Shown: positions 26,206 through 35,390, counted from the stretch's first letter. The stretch: 64,000 bases of DNA from Hyphomicrobiaceae bacterium (GCA_022844225.1 JALHMC010000004.1:1-64000), one strand, 5' to 3'. Numbers and translations are program-made. Notes: generated by a model not told the origin, from the letters alone.

Positions 26206-27077
26206 GCGCCGTTCGACCAGCGCGAGAGGGTGGGGCGGTAATCATCGGTGCCCCAGTGACGCAGACGGCGGGCGATGGTTTCCTCGACCTTGATCTCGGG
26301 CGCGAGGCCGTAATGGCGCGCCAAAGCCGAGAGTGCGCGCTGAAGTAAGAGGCGCGCGGCGCGGCGTGGCCAACCTTCGGCGCGTGCGATCTCTTCGAGG
26401 CCCCGCAGATGACCGCAGACGTCGACGAGGATGTCGGACAACTCCGGCCCGACGGCCTTGAGAGCGGCACTGACACGGGTCCGTGCGGCAATGACGTTGT
26501 CGGCGAGGTCGCGACCGAAGCCAGCGGCCGAGGCGCCGCGATCACCGCTGATTGGGATGCCGGACCAACCCATCGTGACGCGCGGCACGAGATGGGCAAA
26601 GCTCAGGTCGGCACGGAGGCGCTCGCCGGCCTGGACTTCGCTGGGTGACAGCATCGGGCGGCCCGCGGCGTCGCGCCGACCCGCGAGCCAGGCGAGCGGG
26701 CTCTCAGCGCCATTCACAATGGGCGCGGCCGCGGGTGTTCCGTCGCTCGAGCCGCCGACTTGGATGCAGCGCAGGTGCGCCTTGAGGGCGGTGAGACGGG
26801 TGCGTGAGCGGCGCAGAGCTTCGCGGCCAGCCGGGGTGAGTCGAAATTGGCCCGGTTCATCCGTTTCTGCGGCTACCCAGCGGCGCTCGCGGGCGGCGAC
26901 GAATGCCGCGACGGTCGGCCGAGAGGAGAGTGGCTCGACCGCGCCACGAATTGTGACCGTCGTTTCACCGGGTGCGGGTGCAACCGCCGAGCGTCCGCGC
27001 CCGGCCAGCGCCGAGAGAAGAGCCAAGATACCGGTGAGGTCGGCCGCCTGGTGTGCTTTGCTCTGCTTCGCCCGCAT
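26193..27077 (-). CDS. DUF6456-domain protein
   Basis: 294-residue protein. The N-terminal half looks like a helical, winged-helix-type region (FRLTPAGREALRRSR). The C-terminal half is the DUF6456 domain: ESPLAWLAGRRDAAGRPMLSP, then AGERLRADLSFAHLVPRVTMGW, DVCGHLRGLEEIARAEGWP and a final LSALARHYG. It starts two bases after the stop of the DnaA-like gene, so the two are one operon. Function unknown; the partner suggests DNA-linked regulation. Confidence 0.85.
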   Translation of the reverse strand: MRAKQSKAHQAADLTGILALLSALAGRGRSAVAPAPGETTVTIRGAVEPLSSRPTVAAFVAARERRWVAAETDEPGQFRLTPAGREALRRSRTRLTALKAHLRCIQVGGSSDGTPAAAPIVNGAESPLAWLAGRRDAAGRPMLSPSEVQAGERLRADLSFAHLVPRVTMGWSGIPISGDRGASAAGFGRDLADNVIAARTRVSAALKAVGPELSDILVDVCGHLRGLEEIARAEGWPRRAARLLLQRALSALARHYGLAPEIKVEETIARRLRHWGTDDYRPTLSRWSNGAQAD

Positions 27078-27079
27078 CG

Positions 27080-27481
27080 TCAGAAGCCCTCGTGGTGGAT
27101 CGAGACCGTAGCCAGCCGGCGGACAATCTCTTCCAGGTTGCTCAATGTGCGGTCGTAGACGGGGGCGTCGCGCCGATCCTCGACAATGGCGCAGGCGTGG
27201 CCCACCGTGGTGCGGTCCCGGCCGAAGGCGCGGCCGATGTCTGTGTGGGAGAGACTGAAGGCGCAGTGCATCAGGTACATCGCAACCTGGCGGGCGTGCG
27301 CCACCTGAGCCTCGCCACGTGATCCGGCATGGAGGCGTGCCATGTCGACGGAGAAGACCACGGACACGGCCGCCTCGACGACGGTCCTCAATCGATCCGG
27401 TGGGGGTGCTTCGCGCCGCGGGCAAGCTGCCCGTGTGTCAGTGTCCGCGGCGAGCGGTGTCTCGAACAGGGTTCGTGGCAT
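27080..27481 (-). CDS. DnaA domain IV-like helix-turn-helix protein
   Basis: 133-residue protein whose second half reproduces the DNA-binding domain of DnaA without its ATPase: AHARQVAMYLMHCAFSLSHTDIGRAFGRDRTTVGHACAIVED, including the signature basic segment that contacts DnaA boxes. The ATG at 27481 has GAGGAG ten bases upstream; a TTG at 27499 is possible. Proteins of this design pair with DUF6456 in Hyphomicrobiales. It could compete with DnaA at DnaA boxes or regulate genes that carry them; this is inference. Confidence 0.85.
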   Translation of the reverse strand: MPRTLFETPLAADTDTRAACPRREAPPPDRLRTVVEAAVSVVFSVDMARLHAGSRGEAQVAHARQVAMYLMHCAFSLSHTDIGRAFGRDRTTVGHACAIVEDRRDAPVYDRTLSNLEEIVRRLATVSIHHEGF

Positions 27482-27775
27482 CTTCAGCGAACTCCTCAAT
27501 TCCGTTTCGGGACCGGTTGTCCGGATTTGACCCGACCGCCGACGTGTAGGAATGAATACCTATCGGCAATCCGAATTTAATGCCGCGGTTCAGCCGGGGG
27601 ATTATTCCGCGCCGGATTTTCAGACTACTGGTTAATTGGCCAGATCAGCGGAACGCGCATGATGTCGATGCGCTGTCTGGCCGGGGGCGGGCCAGACCGG
27701 ATGTGCCACAGAAACGCGCGTGCCCAGGCGATCCCACGGGGCTTTTCGCATTGGTTGTGATGGCGGCCGTGGGCC

Positions 27776-29101
27776 TCAGCTCTCGCGGAAGGTTCTCGAG
27801 AGGACGTCGGTCAGAGGCCTCAGGAAATAGCTCAGGATGGAGCGCGCCCCGGTCTCGATATAGACCTCGGCGGGCATGCCCGGGACCAGAGCGTGGCCGG
27901 CCGCAATCTTGGCAAGCTCGCCTTCGGCGAGTGCGACCTGGGCTGTGAAGTAGCTGCGGCCCTGCTGGTCGGTGAGTTGGGCGGGGGAAACCGAGACGAC
28001 GGTCGCAGCAAGGTTGGGCGTCGATCTGGCGTTGAAAGCCGGAAAGCGGATCTGGGCGTGGCCACCCTTGCGTACCTTATCGATATCCTGCGGCTGCACT
28101 TGGGCGTCGACGATCAAGCGCTCGCCTTCGGGCACCACCTGCATAATGGCCCCGCCGGGGGCGATGACGCCGCCTTCGGTGTGGGCGGCCAGCGCGTGGA
28201 CGCGGCCGCCGCGAGGGGCGCGAACAATGGCGCGACGGAGCTTGTCCTCGAGGGCCGTACGCTGCTCCAGGACTTCGGCAAGTTGGGCCTGCACCTTGCG
28301 CAGCTCATCGACGACATTCTGCGTGAAGGCCTTCTCGGCCTGGGTAAGCTTGAGGTCGGCCTCTGCGAGGGCGGCCTTGGCTTTCGAGACCTCGGCCGTG
28401 AGGCGGCCAATATCACCCTCGAGGCGGGCCGCCTCGCGTTGGATCGGCAGGAATCGCTGCTGGCTCGCATATCCCTTCTCGTAAAGAGGACCGACGGCGG
28501 CCAGCTCGCGATTGTTGATGGCTACTTCCTTACTGCGTGCGGCGAGGAGGCGCTCTGCGGCCTTGACCTCATCGACGATCTGGGCGCGGCGCTGGGTGAG
28601 AACGGAGAGTTCGCCGACGTGGTTGGCTCGGCGCGCGGCGAAGAGCGTGCGCTGCGTCGCGACCAGGCGCTCGAGGCCCGGATCGTCCTTGATGGTTGTG
28701 ATCTCAGCCGGGATCGGCATGACTTCGAGGCGGTCACGCTCGGCTTCCAGGCGGGCCTGCTGCACGAGCAGGTCGTTGGCGCGTGCGACGGCGACCTGAT
28801 GGCTCGCCTTGACGGCGGTCTCGTCGAGCCGAAGGAGGACATCGCCCTGCTTCACGACGTCGCCGTTCTTGACGAGGATCTTGGCGACGATACCGCCGTC
28901 GAGATGCTGGACGGTCTTGTAGTTGCTCTCGACGTTGACGACGCCGGTCGCGACCACGGCACCGCTGATCGAGACGAGACTGAACAGCGCGAGGCCGCCG
29001 ACAAGGCCCATCAGGACGCGGTTGCCGGCGCGGATCCATGGCCCAGTCGCATAGATGTCGGTCGCTTCTTTATCGGCGCTGGTCGCAGCTGGCATCGCCA
29101 T
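27776..29101 (-). CDS. type I secretion periplasmic adaptor (HlyD/PrtE family)
   Basis: 441-residue membrane-fusion protein. A single N-terminal membrane segment (VLMGLVGGLALFSLVSISGAVVA) is followed by a lipoyl half-motif (VQHLDGGIVAKILVKNGDVVKQGDVLL), a long coiled coil (about residues 90-290), the second lipoyl half (IVRAPRGGRVHALAAHTEGGV) and the PrtE-type end. The start at 29101 follows AAGGAG. It bridges the ABC exporter encoded upstream and an outer-membrane TolC channel that is not in this window. Confidence 0.92.
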   Translation of the reverse strand: MAMPAATSADKEATDIYATGPWIRAGNRVLMGLVGGLALFSLVSISGAVVATGVVNVESNYKTVQHLDGGIVAKILVKNGDVVKQGDVLLRLDETAVKASHQVAVARANDLLVQQARLEAERDRLEVMPIPAEITTIKDDPGLERLVATQRTLFAARRANHVGELSVLTQRRAQIVDEVKAAERLLAARSKEVAINNRELAAVGPLYEKGYASQQRFLPIQREAARLEGDIGRLTAEVSKAKAALAEADLKLTQAEKAFTQNVVDELRKVQAQLAEVLEQRTALEDKLRRAIVRAPRGGRVHALAAHTEGGVIAPGGAIMQVVPEGERLIVDAQVQPQDIDKVRKGGHAQIRFPAFNARSTPNLAATVVSVSPAQLTDQQGRSYFTAQVALAEGELAKIAAGHALVPGMPAEVYIETGARSILSYFLRPLTDVLSRTFRES

Positions 29102-29127
29102 CGGGTACTCCTTAATGACGGTGGGTC

Positions 29128-31395
29128 TCAGCGCTTGCCGTTCCCGCCGGCCGAGGGCGGCTCCTGGCCGGGTGCGCGCGAAGGCTGTGCCTGGCCTCCC
29201 TGCTGCAGGAAGCGCAGGACGTCCTCGCGAGGGCCGAAGGCTCGCTGTTGCCCACGCTCGAGGTACAGCAGCAAGTCGGCCTTGCCGATCGCCTGGACGC
29301 GGTGCGAGACGAGAATGACTGCGCGCCCCCTGGCTCGCATCCCGTCGATGGCCGCCGAGAGCGCCTCGTCGCCGGTGCGGTCGAGGTTGGCATTCGGTTC
29401 GTCGAGAACGACCAGGGCCGGGTCGCCGTAGACGGCGCGTGCAAGTCCGATCCGTTGGCGCTGACCTGCCGAGAGATAGGCGCCGAACGCGCCGAGCTCG
29501 GTCTCGTATCCTTTTGGAAGCGCCATGATCATGTCGTGGGCGTGAGCGGCGCGAGCCGCGTCGACGACAGCCGCGTCGGTGGCAGCCGGCTCGAAACGGG
29601 AAATGTTCTCGCGCACCGTGCCAGCGAACAGCTCGACGCTTTGGGGCAGATAGCCGACGTGGCGGCCGAGTTCGTCGGCATTCCACTGGTCGAGGCGGGC
29701 GCCGTCGAGCAGCACCTCGCCGGCCGCGGCCGGCCAGAGTCCGACGAGGGTGCGCACGAGCGTCGACTTGCCGGAGGCGCTCGGGCCAATAACGGCGACC
29801 ATCTGTCCCGGCATGACGCCGAAGGAAATATCGGCGAGGATGACCGCGCGGCCGTCAGGTGCCGAAACGCGCAGACCTCGCGTCTCCAGATGGCCTTTCG
29901 GGGCGGGTAGCGTCATCCGGCGCGGCGGCTCGGGATGGGCCTTCAGAAGCTCCTCGATCTTCTCGAAGGACTCGCGGGCCTTCACGAAGCCACGCCACTG
30001 CGAGACGACCTGCTCGACCGGAGCGAGGGCACGGCCGAAGATGATCGTCGCAGCGATGATGGCGCCGGCCGAGATGAGGCCGTTGACCGCAAGGGCGGCA
30101 CCAATCGCCAGCATCATCGATTGAAACAGCAGCCTCAGAGCTTTCGAGGTCGAGGAGAGGCCGGACAGGCGGTCGGCGGCCAGCACCTGCCACGCCAGGG
30201 CATCGCGGTTGGCAATCTGCCAGCGGTCGCGATAAGCACCGAGCATGCCCATGGCAGTGATCGCCTCGGCGTTACGCTGTCCGCCTTCGGCAAGCTCGAG
30301 GCTCTTGTGACTGGCCTTGCCGGCCTCAGCCAGCGGCTCCCGTGTGCGGACTTCGCTCGCCCACGCGATGAGGAGCAGGATCACGGCGCCGATGGTGGCG
30401 GCGATGCCGAGGGTCCAATGCGTGAGAAAGATGACAAGCAGGTAGACCGGCGTCCACGGGGCGTCGAAGAAGGTGATGGGGCCGGGTCCGGAGATGAACT
30501 GGCGAAGCTGGTCGAGTTCGCGCAGTGCATGCACGGAGGCTCCGGGCTGGGCAAGACTGCGCCGCAACGCGGCGGCGAATACCCGCTCGCTCATGCGTTG
30601 GTCGAGTTCGACGCCGATGCGAACGATCACGCGGGAGCGCACCATCTCGAGCGCGCCGATGACGCCATAGATCGCGGCAGTGAGGATCGAAAGGGCGACG
30701 AGCGTCGGCATCGAGCCCGAGGTCATGACGCGGTCGTAGACCTGCAACATGAACAGGGGACCGGCCAGCATCAGGATGTTGATCGCGAAACTGAACCAGG
30801 CCAACGCCTTGAACGCTGGCATGCTCCCCATCACGGAGCGGAAGAGCTCGCCTTTGGTGGCATAGGCGGAATGACGCGGGGCGGATAGGCCCGCGCCCTT
30901 GGCGGAGGCGGGCTCGGCTGGTGCTGCGGGCCGAGCCGTCTGGATCGGAGGCGGAGCCGCGGTCTCGGCGACGACGTTGGCGGCGGCCCGGGCGAGGCGC
31001 GCCGTGGCTCGGGCCATGGCGGCAGCCGAGGTGGCTGGCCGCTCGGGCGTCGGAGCAGGTGGTGGTGCTGCGGGGGGCGCGGTAGTGCGCTCGCCTGTCA
31101 GGCGCGGCTCGCGGGCACGCGGCGACGTGGACACGGTGACCGGCGCGTCGGTAGGGGCGGCCGGAGTTGGATCGAGGGGTTCGGCCGGCACTTCAGGTGT
31201 GAGCGGCGCGCGATCGAAAGACAGCTTTTCTTCGGGCGGCGCTGATGGCCGGACGCCCCGCTTCTCGAGGCGCGCCTTCAAGGCCGTGCGCTCGCGCGCC
31301 TCGCGCAGGTGGATGAGCACCCGGTCGAGCTGGTCTGGGCCCGAGAACTCGGGGCGCATTACGGTTTCGCGCGGATCTTGGTCGACGCTGCTCAA
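29128..31395 (-). CDS. type I secretion permease/ATPase (PrtD-like) with long N-terminal extension
   Basis: 755-residue ABC exporter that secretes an unfolded protein substrate. The membrane domain (from about residue 190; AWFSFAINILMLAGPLFMLQVYDRV) precedes an ATPase with Walker A GPSASGKST, signature LSAGQRQR and Walker B LVVLDEPNANLD. The first 185 or so residues are an unusual Pro/Ala/Thr-rich extension beginning with a charged helix (LDRVLIHLREARERTALKARLEKRG). The typical PrtD protein is about 560-600 residues. The stop lies 26 bases before the HlyD start: one operon. No RTX substrate is nearby. Confidence 0.93.
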   Translation of the reverse strand: MSSVDQDPRETVMRPEFSGPDQLDRVLIHLREARERTALKARLEKRGVRPSAPPEEKLSFDRAPLTPEVPAEPLDPTPAAPTDAPVTVSTSPRAREPRLTGERTTAPPAAPPPAPTPERPATSAAAMARATARLARAAANVVAETAAPPPIQTARPAAPAEPASAKGAGLSAPRHSAYATKGELFRSVMGSMPAFKALAWFSFAINILMLAGPLFMLQVYDRVMTSGSMPTLVALSILTAAIYGVIGALEMVRSRVIVRIGVELDQRMSERVFAAALRRSLAQPGASVHALRELDQLRQFISGPGPITFFDAPWTPVYLLVIFLTHWTLGIAATIGAVILLLIAWASEVRTREPLAEAGKASHKSLELAEGGQRNAEAITAMGMLGAYRDRWQIANRDALAWQVLAADRLSGLSSTSKALRLLFQSMMLAIGAALAVNGLISAGAIIAATIIFGRALAPVEQVVSQWRGFVKARESFEKIEELLKAHPEPPRRMTLPAPKGHLETRGLRVSAPDGRAVILADISFGVMPGQMVAVIGPSASGKSTLVRTLVGLWPAAAGEVLLDGARLDQWNADELGRHVGYLPQSVELFAGTVRENISRFEPAATDAAVVDAARAAHAHDMIMALPKGYETELGAFGAYLSAGQRQRIGLARAVYGDPALVVLDEPNANLDRTGDEALSAAIDGMRARGRAVILVSHRVQAIGKADLLLYLERGQQRAFGPREDVLRFLQQGGQAQPSRAPGQEPPSAGGNGKR

Positions 31396-31640
31396 GGATG
31401 CTGTCCGATTGACGTCACGACGGCTTCGCCTAGCCCGAATAGGCCGACAGGAGGTGCACGACGGGTATCTGACGCCAGGAGGGTGAGTTTTCGATTAAAC
31501 CGCGATGCCAATTCGGCACGCCGACCCGGAAATTATGCAGCCGTTAAGGATCGGTTAGCGATTTTGGGGCTTTCTCGACTCCTACGACTCGGGCCTTAAT
31601 CAGGCACAAGGTTCGACGCGTCCTTAGGGAGTCCTGGCTC

Positions 31641-32039
31641 ATGAAGTTGAAAACCCTGCTCGCCGCGGCCTTCGCACTCATCGGCCTCGCGATCCTCGCC
31701 CCCGAGCCCGCGTCGGCCGACGGGATCCGCAAGCCGGATGGCTGGGGCAAGACGCGGCACATCAAGCACCACGTGTACTATCCGCGCTATGTTCATCACT
31801 ACAAGGTGGACCCGTATGCTTGGCGCTACAGTCCGCGCGGCTATTATCCGTATTATGGCTCGCAGTACTGGGCGAAAGCCAAGTACGTGAAATGGCGCAA
31901 TCGTGAGCATCTGAATGTGTGGAACAGGCAGCCGCCGCATTTCCGCTATTACAAGAGCTGGGGCCACCCGAAGAAGAATTGGCACCATCGCGAATGGCAT
32001 GCGAAGCACCACGGCTACCATCACCGTTGGCATTGGTGA
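31641..32039 (+). CDS. small secreted His/Tyr/Trp-rich protein
   Basis: 132-residue protein with a clear signal peptide (MKLKTLLAAAFALIGLAILA, cleavage probably after PASA). The mature part is very rich in His, Tyr, Trp, Lys and Arg, with clusters such as IKHHVYYPRYVHHYK and AKHHGYHHRWHW. It is almost devoid of acidic residues. Metal binding or association with an acidic surface polymer is conceivable. It is followed by a strong terminator, so it is a single-gene unit. Not recognised as a named family. Confidence 0.78.
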   Translation: MKLKTLLAAAFALIGLAILAPEPASADGIRKPDGWGKTRHIKHHVYYPRYVHHYKVDPYAWRYSPRGYYPYYGSQYWAKAKYVKWRNREHLNVWNRQPPHFRYYKSWGHPKKNWHHREWHAKHHGYHHRWHW

Positions 32040-32048
32040 GCATAAGGG

Positions 32049-32074
32049 CGAGCCCCGGCAGCGGGGCTCGTTTC
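32049..32074 (+). terminator. intrinsic terminator after the His-rich gene
   Basis: Perfect 9-bp stem CGAGCCCCG/CGGGGCTCG with a 4-base loop, followed by TTTCGTT, ten bases after the stop codon. Confidence 0.8.
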
Positions 32075-32221
32075 GTTATGTAAATGCCATGTCTTGGCCG
32101 TAATGGTGCTGTTCAGGATCGGTTCAGGCGCACTGAGTTGTGGTGGTGCCACGTCGGGTCGCACGATTTCCGACGGACCGGTTTACAGCCGCCAGTTGCG
32201 GCGAGCCAAGGAACTAGATCC

Positions 32222-32533
32222 ATGCTCAAGACAATCAAGCATCTAGCGTTGGTGGGGTCACTGCTGGCTGCCACGACGATCGCATCGGTGCAGAACGCGG
32301 AAGCTCATCGTCGGTATCACGGCGGCCATGCAGCAGGCGCTGTTGCTGGCGCGATCATCGGTCTCGGTGTGCTCGGCGCCTACGCGGCAGGACGCGAGCG
32401 GGGCTATTATCGCTCCTGCTACCCGGGACGGCGGGTTTGCGACGTGGTCGGGCAGCGCTGCTGGCACAATCGCTACGGCGAATACGTGTGCAAGGACGAC
32501 GTGCGCTGCTATCGCCGCGAGATCTGCGACTGA
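32222..32533 (+). CDS. small secreted Cys-rich protein
   Basis: 103-residue protein with a signal peptide (LALVGSLLAATTIASVQNAEA). A Gly/Ala-rich, possibly membrane-active stretch follows (GGHAAGAVAGAIIGLGVLGAY), then a C-terminal region with six Cys (SCYPGRRVCDVVGQRCWHN, then VCKDDVRCYRREICD) that could form three disulfides. The start at 32222 follows AAGGAACTAGATC. A terminator follows the gene. Function unknown. Confidence 0.75.
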   Translation: MLKTIKHLALVGSLLAATTIASVQNAEAHRRYHGGHAAGAVAGAIIGLGVLGAYAAGRERGYYRSCYPGRRVCDVVGQRCWHNRYGEYVCKDDVRCYRREICD

Positions 32534-32556
32534 TCGGATCAGCGCGTTCGAATCGG

Positions 32557-32586
32557 AAGGCCGGGCGCCTTATGTCCGGCCTTTCG
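32557..32586 (+). terminator. intrinsic terminator after the Cys-rich gene
   Basis: Perfect 8-bp stem AAGGCCGG/CCGGCCTT with an 11-base loop and a short T-run, about 25 bases after the stop. It also faces the end of rlmB on the other strand. Confidence 0.65.
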
Positions 32587-32609
32587 TCGTTACCCACACA
32601 TTCCTATAT

Positions 32610-33458
32610 CTATCGTGACTTGCGGCGCTGACTTGCGGCGTAAAGGGCGATCGCGGCCGCATTGGATACATTCAGGCTTGCTAGCCCGCCCATCGTCCCG
32701 ATGCGGCAAAGACGGTCGCACAGTTCGCGCGACAGACGACGAAGGCCTTTGCCCTCGGCTCCGAAGACGAGCGCAAAGGGCCCGGCCATGGGCTCGTCGT
32801 CGATCAGGTGCTCGCCCTCGCCATCAAGACCGAGACGGGTAACGCCTGCCTCGCCGAGCGCGCCGAGCGCTTGGGCGAGATTGCCAACGAGGGCGACGGG
32901 AACCAGCTCCAGGGCTCCGGAAGCGGCTTTGGCGAGGACGCCGGCCATGGGCGGGGAGTGACGCCGCGTCATGACGATGCCGGCGGTGCCGAGAGCGGCT
33001 GCCGAGCGCAGAATCGCGCCGACGTTGTGAGGATCGGTGATCTGGTCGAGGACGACGATGGGAAGGCCGGTCGCCTCGGCCGTCGCGACGAGATCGGCGA
33101 GGCTGCTTTCCGGAAGTGGTTCGACATCGGCGACGATGCCCTGGTGGACGGCCTCGGGGCCGGCGAGGCGATCCAGTTCGCGCGGGGTGCTGGGGACCAC
33201 GACAGGGGTACGCGCTGCGATCGCGACGGCCAGACGGCGCTCGGCATTCTCGGTCAAGTGGAGTCGGCGGACGATGCGATGCTCGTTGGCGAGCGCGGCT
33301 TCGACTGCGTGATTGCCCCAGATGCGGATGGTTCCGTCGCCGGTCTCGCGCGCCGGGTCGGACGGGGGCCGACCGCCGCGGTCGACGTGCGGCAGGGGAC
33401 GGGATTCTGTTCTTGGGCCGTGGCGGCGGTCACCCTTGCTGCCGGTCGTTTGTTTCAT
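32610..33458 (-). CDS. rlmB: 23S rRNA (guanosine-2251-2'-O)-methyltransferase
   Basis: 282-residue SpoU-family (SPOUT) methyltransferase that modifies G2251 in the peptidyl-transferase P loop. The substrate-binding N domain (WGNHAVEAALAN) precedes the knotted domain with QITDPHNVGAILRSAAALG, FALVFGAEGKGLRRL and the SASLNVSNAAAIALYA-like motif (here LASLNVSNAAAIALY). A charged N-terminal extension of about 40 residues is present. The start overlaps the stop of the upstream dehydrogenase by four bases. Confidence 0.93.
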   Translation of the reverse strand: MKQTTGSKGDRRHGPRTESRPLPHVDRGGRPPSDPARETGDGTIRIWGNHAVEAALANEHRIVRRLHLTENAERRLAVAIAARTPVVVPSTPRELDRLAGPEAVHQGIVADVEPLPESSLADLVATAEATGLPIVVLDQITDPHNVGAILRSAAALGTAGIVMTRRHSPPMAGVLAKAASGALELVPVALVGNLAQALGALGEAGVTRLGLDGEGEHLIDDEPMAGPFALVFGAEGKGLRRLSRELCDRLCRIGTMGGLASLNVSNAAAIALYAASQRRKSR

Positions 33459-34468
33459 CGGGTAGCGTGGGGGATGACGCCGTAGACGGCCGGATTGACG
33501 ACATGCACGGGACGCTTGCCCGCCGCGACGTCGGCGATGGAGCGGAGCGCGGCGGCTGCGATGTCATAGAAGCATTCGTCGGTCCAGCACAGCGCGTGCG
33601 GCGTGATGATGACGTTCTCCATGGCCAGGAGGGGGCTCGTCAGCTCGATCGGCTCGCGCTCGGTGACGTCCAGTCCGGCGCCCATGATGCGGCCTTCAGC
33701 CAGCACTCGTGCCAGCGCGGCCTCGTCGACGATGGGGCCGCGGGCCATGTTGACGAGATAGGCGGTTGGTTTCATCAGGCGCAGGCGTGGCTCATTCAAG
33801 AGGTGGCGCGTGGCGTCGTTGAGCAGGCATGCGACCAGCACGAAGTCGGCCTCGCGCATCAAGGTCTCGAGGGGCACGATGTCGGCGCCCGCCTCGGCGA
33901 CCTCGGCAGGGTCAGCATAGGGGTCGGCGGCAATCCTGCGCTTGAAGAACGGCCCAGCTAGACGCAGGATCTCCCTGCCGATGCTGCCGGCGCCGATGAC
34001 GCCGAGCGTTCGCGTGGTCAGACCCTGGCCCATGTAGGAGGTGCGATCGTTCCAGCGGCCGGCACGGACGATCTCGTTCTTTTTCAGGAGACGGCCGGCG
34101 AGCGCGAAGATCATCGTCAGGGCCGCCACGGCGACCGGCCGGCGGACGGCAATCGGCGTGTTGGTGACGACGATGCCCTTGGCGGTCGTGGCCTCGAGAT
34201 CGACGCTGTCGAAGCCGACGCCGTTGCGGGCGATGATCTTCACGCGGCAATCCTGTCGGGCAACCGTCGCGACCGTGACGCGGGGGAGGTTGACGTGGAG
34301 GCCGTCGTAGCGCGCCGCAATGTCGGGTGTGATCTCGGTCACGTCCTCCGGGATCCATTCCCAGCGGATATCCGAATTGGAGGCGAGCTCGTCGAACGCG
34401 CGAGCGTCGAAGGCCGGAGTGCCGTCGGCACGAAGCAGATCGCGGGTGACCCCCACCAGAAACGTCAT
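33455..34468 (-). CDS. D-2-hydroxyacid dehydrogenase
   Basis: 337-residue NAD-dependent dehydrogenase of the D-3-phosphoglycerate dehydrogenase superfamily. The Rossmann motif is LGVIGAGSIGREILRL. The catalytic Arg is in NMARGPIVDE, the Glu in DVTEREPI, and the His in IITPHALCWT. It reduces a 2-keto acid or oxidises the D-2-hydroxy acid. Coupled to rlmB by an ATGA overlap and only 11 bases after the aldolase gene, so the three form an operon. Confidence 0.92.
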   Translation of the reverse strand: MTFLVGVTRDLLRADGTPAFDARAFDELASNSDIRWEWIPEDVTEITPDIAARYDGLHVNLPRVTVATVARQDCRVKIIARNGVGFDSVDLEATTAKGIVVTNTPIAVRRPVAVAALTMIFALAGRLLKKNEIVRAGRWNDRTSYMGQGLTTRTLGVIGAGSIGREILRLAGPFFKRRIAADPYADPAEVAEAGADIVPLETLMREADFVLVACLLNDATRHLLNEPRLRLMKPTAYLVNMARGPIVDEAALARVLAEGRIMGAGLDVTEREPIELTSPLLAMENVIITPHALCWTDECFYDIAAAALRSIADVAAGKRPVHVVNPAVYGVIPHATR

Positions 34469-34479
34469 CAGCGTCTCCC

Positions 34480-35247
34480 TCAGCCCGCGACCGACTGCAG
34501 GACATTCCTGACGCCGGCCATCAGCATGGTGTGATCCGGGCCGGTGGCGAGCATGTTGAATCCGAGCTTCTTGTACTGCTTCGCCCAGGTGGCGTCGGCG
34601 GCCATGAAGCCGAGCCCCTTCTTGTGCTTGCGGCCGGCGGCGACGACGCGCTTCAGGGCGTTGGTATAGAGCGGGTTGTCGAATTGTCCCGGAATGCCGA
34701 GAAAATTGGTCAGGTCGAAGTGGCCGACCCAGAGCACGTCGATGCCATCAACAGCGGCGATCTCCTCGACGGCTTCGAGGCCGCGCTCCGTCTCGATCTG
34801 GGCGATGACGAGGTTGCGGGCGTCGGCGGCCTTCATCTTCGAGAGGGGATCGCCGGGTGCGTAGTCGTCGTGGGCGAACGAGAATGCGGCGCCTCGGCGT
34901 CCCTTGGGCGGGTAGTGGGTCGCCTCGGCGATGGCGCGCGCCTCATCGGCGCTGTTGACCATCGGGATCATGACGCCCTGGCAACCGATATCGAGGGCGC
35001 GGGCGAGGAAGTGGTACTCGCCGCGAGGTACGCGAACCATGGGTGCGATCGGCAGGCCGCGGCAATGGGCGACCTGAGCCTTGATCGTCTCGAGCGAGGT
35101 GCCCGTGTGCTCCATGTCGTAGATGACGTATTCGCAGCCGGCGTGTGCGAGCACCTGGGCGATGCCGGGCGAATAAAACTCGAAGACCATCGCGCCGAGC
35201 ACCTGCTCGCCCGCCGTAGCGCGCTGCCGCAACGATTTACGTGCCAT
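34480..35247 (-). CDS. HpcH/HpaI-family aldolase
   Basis: 255-residue metal-dependent class II aldolase of the 2,4-dihydroxyhept-2-enedioate aldolase type, which splits hydroxy-keto acids into pyruvate and an aldehyde. It shows VFEFYSPGIAQVLAHAGCEYVIYDMEHTG, the catalytic Arg in MVRVPRGEYH, and the metal-ligand Glu in VIAQIETERGLE. First gene of the aldolase-dehydrogenase-rlmB operon; divergent from the hydrolase at 35391. Confidence 0.92.
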   Translation of the reverse strand: MARKSLRQRATAGEQVLGAMVFEFYSPGIAQVLAHAGCEYVIYDMEHTGTSLETIKAQVAHCRGLPIAPMVRVPRGEYHFLARALDIGCQGVMIPMVNSADEARAIAEATHYPPKGRRGAAFSFAHDDYAPGDPLSKMKAADARNLVIAQIETERGLEAVEEIAAVDGIDVLWVGHFDLTNFLGIPGQFDNPLYTNALKRVVAAGRKHKKGLGFMAADATWAKQYKKLGFNMLATGPDHTMLMAGVRNVLQSVAG

Positions 35248-35390
35248 TCGCTTTCTCTCCCTCGGCCACCTTGGCCATTCGCAGTCGGACGGAACACTGC
35301 CTCAAACGGCTGCGCTCGGGAAGCGTGATTGCCAAACAGGCGCCGATCGTCCGAAACTCGCCGCGACGATCAAGCCAAAGGAGCGACGCC

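Noticed and set aside
27893-29431. 512-codon plus-strand open frame
   Set aside because: Antisense shadow of the HlyD and ABC exporter genes; composition is typical of reverse-strand reading of high-GC coding DNA.
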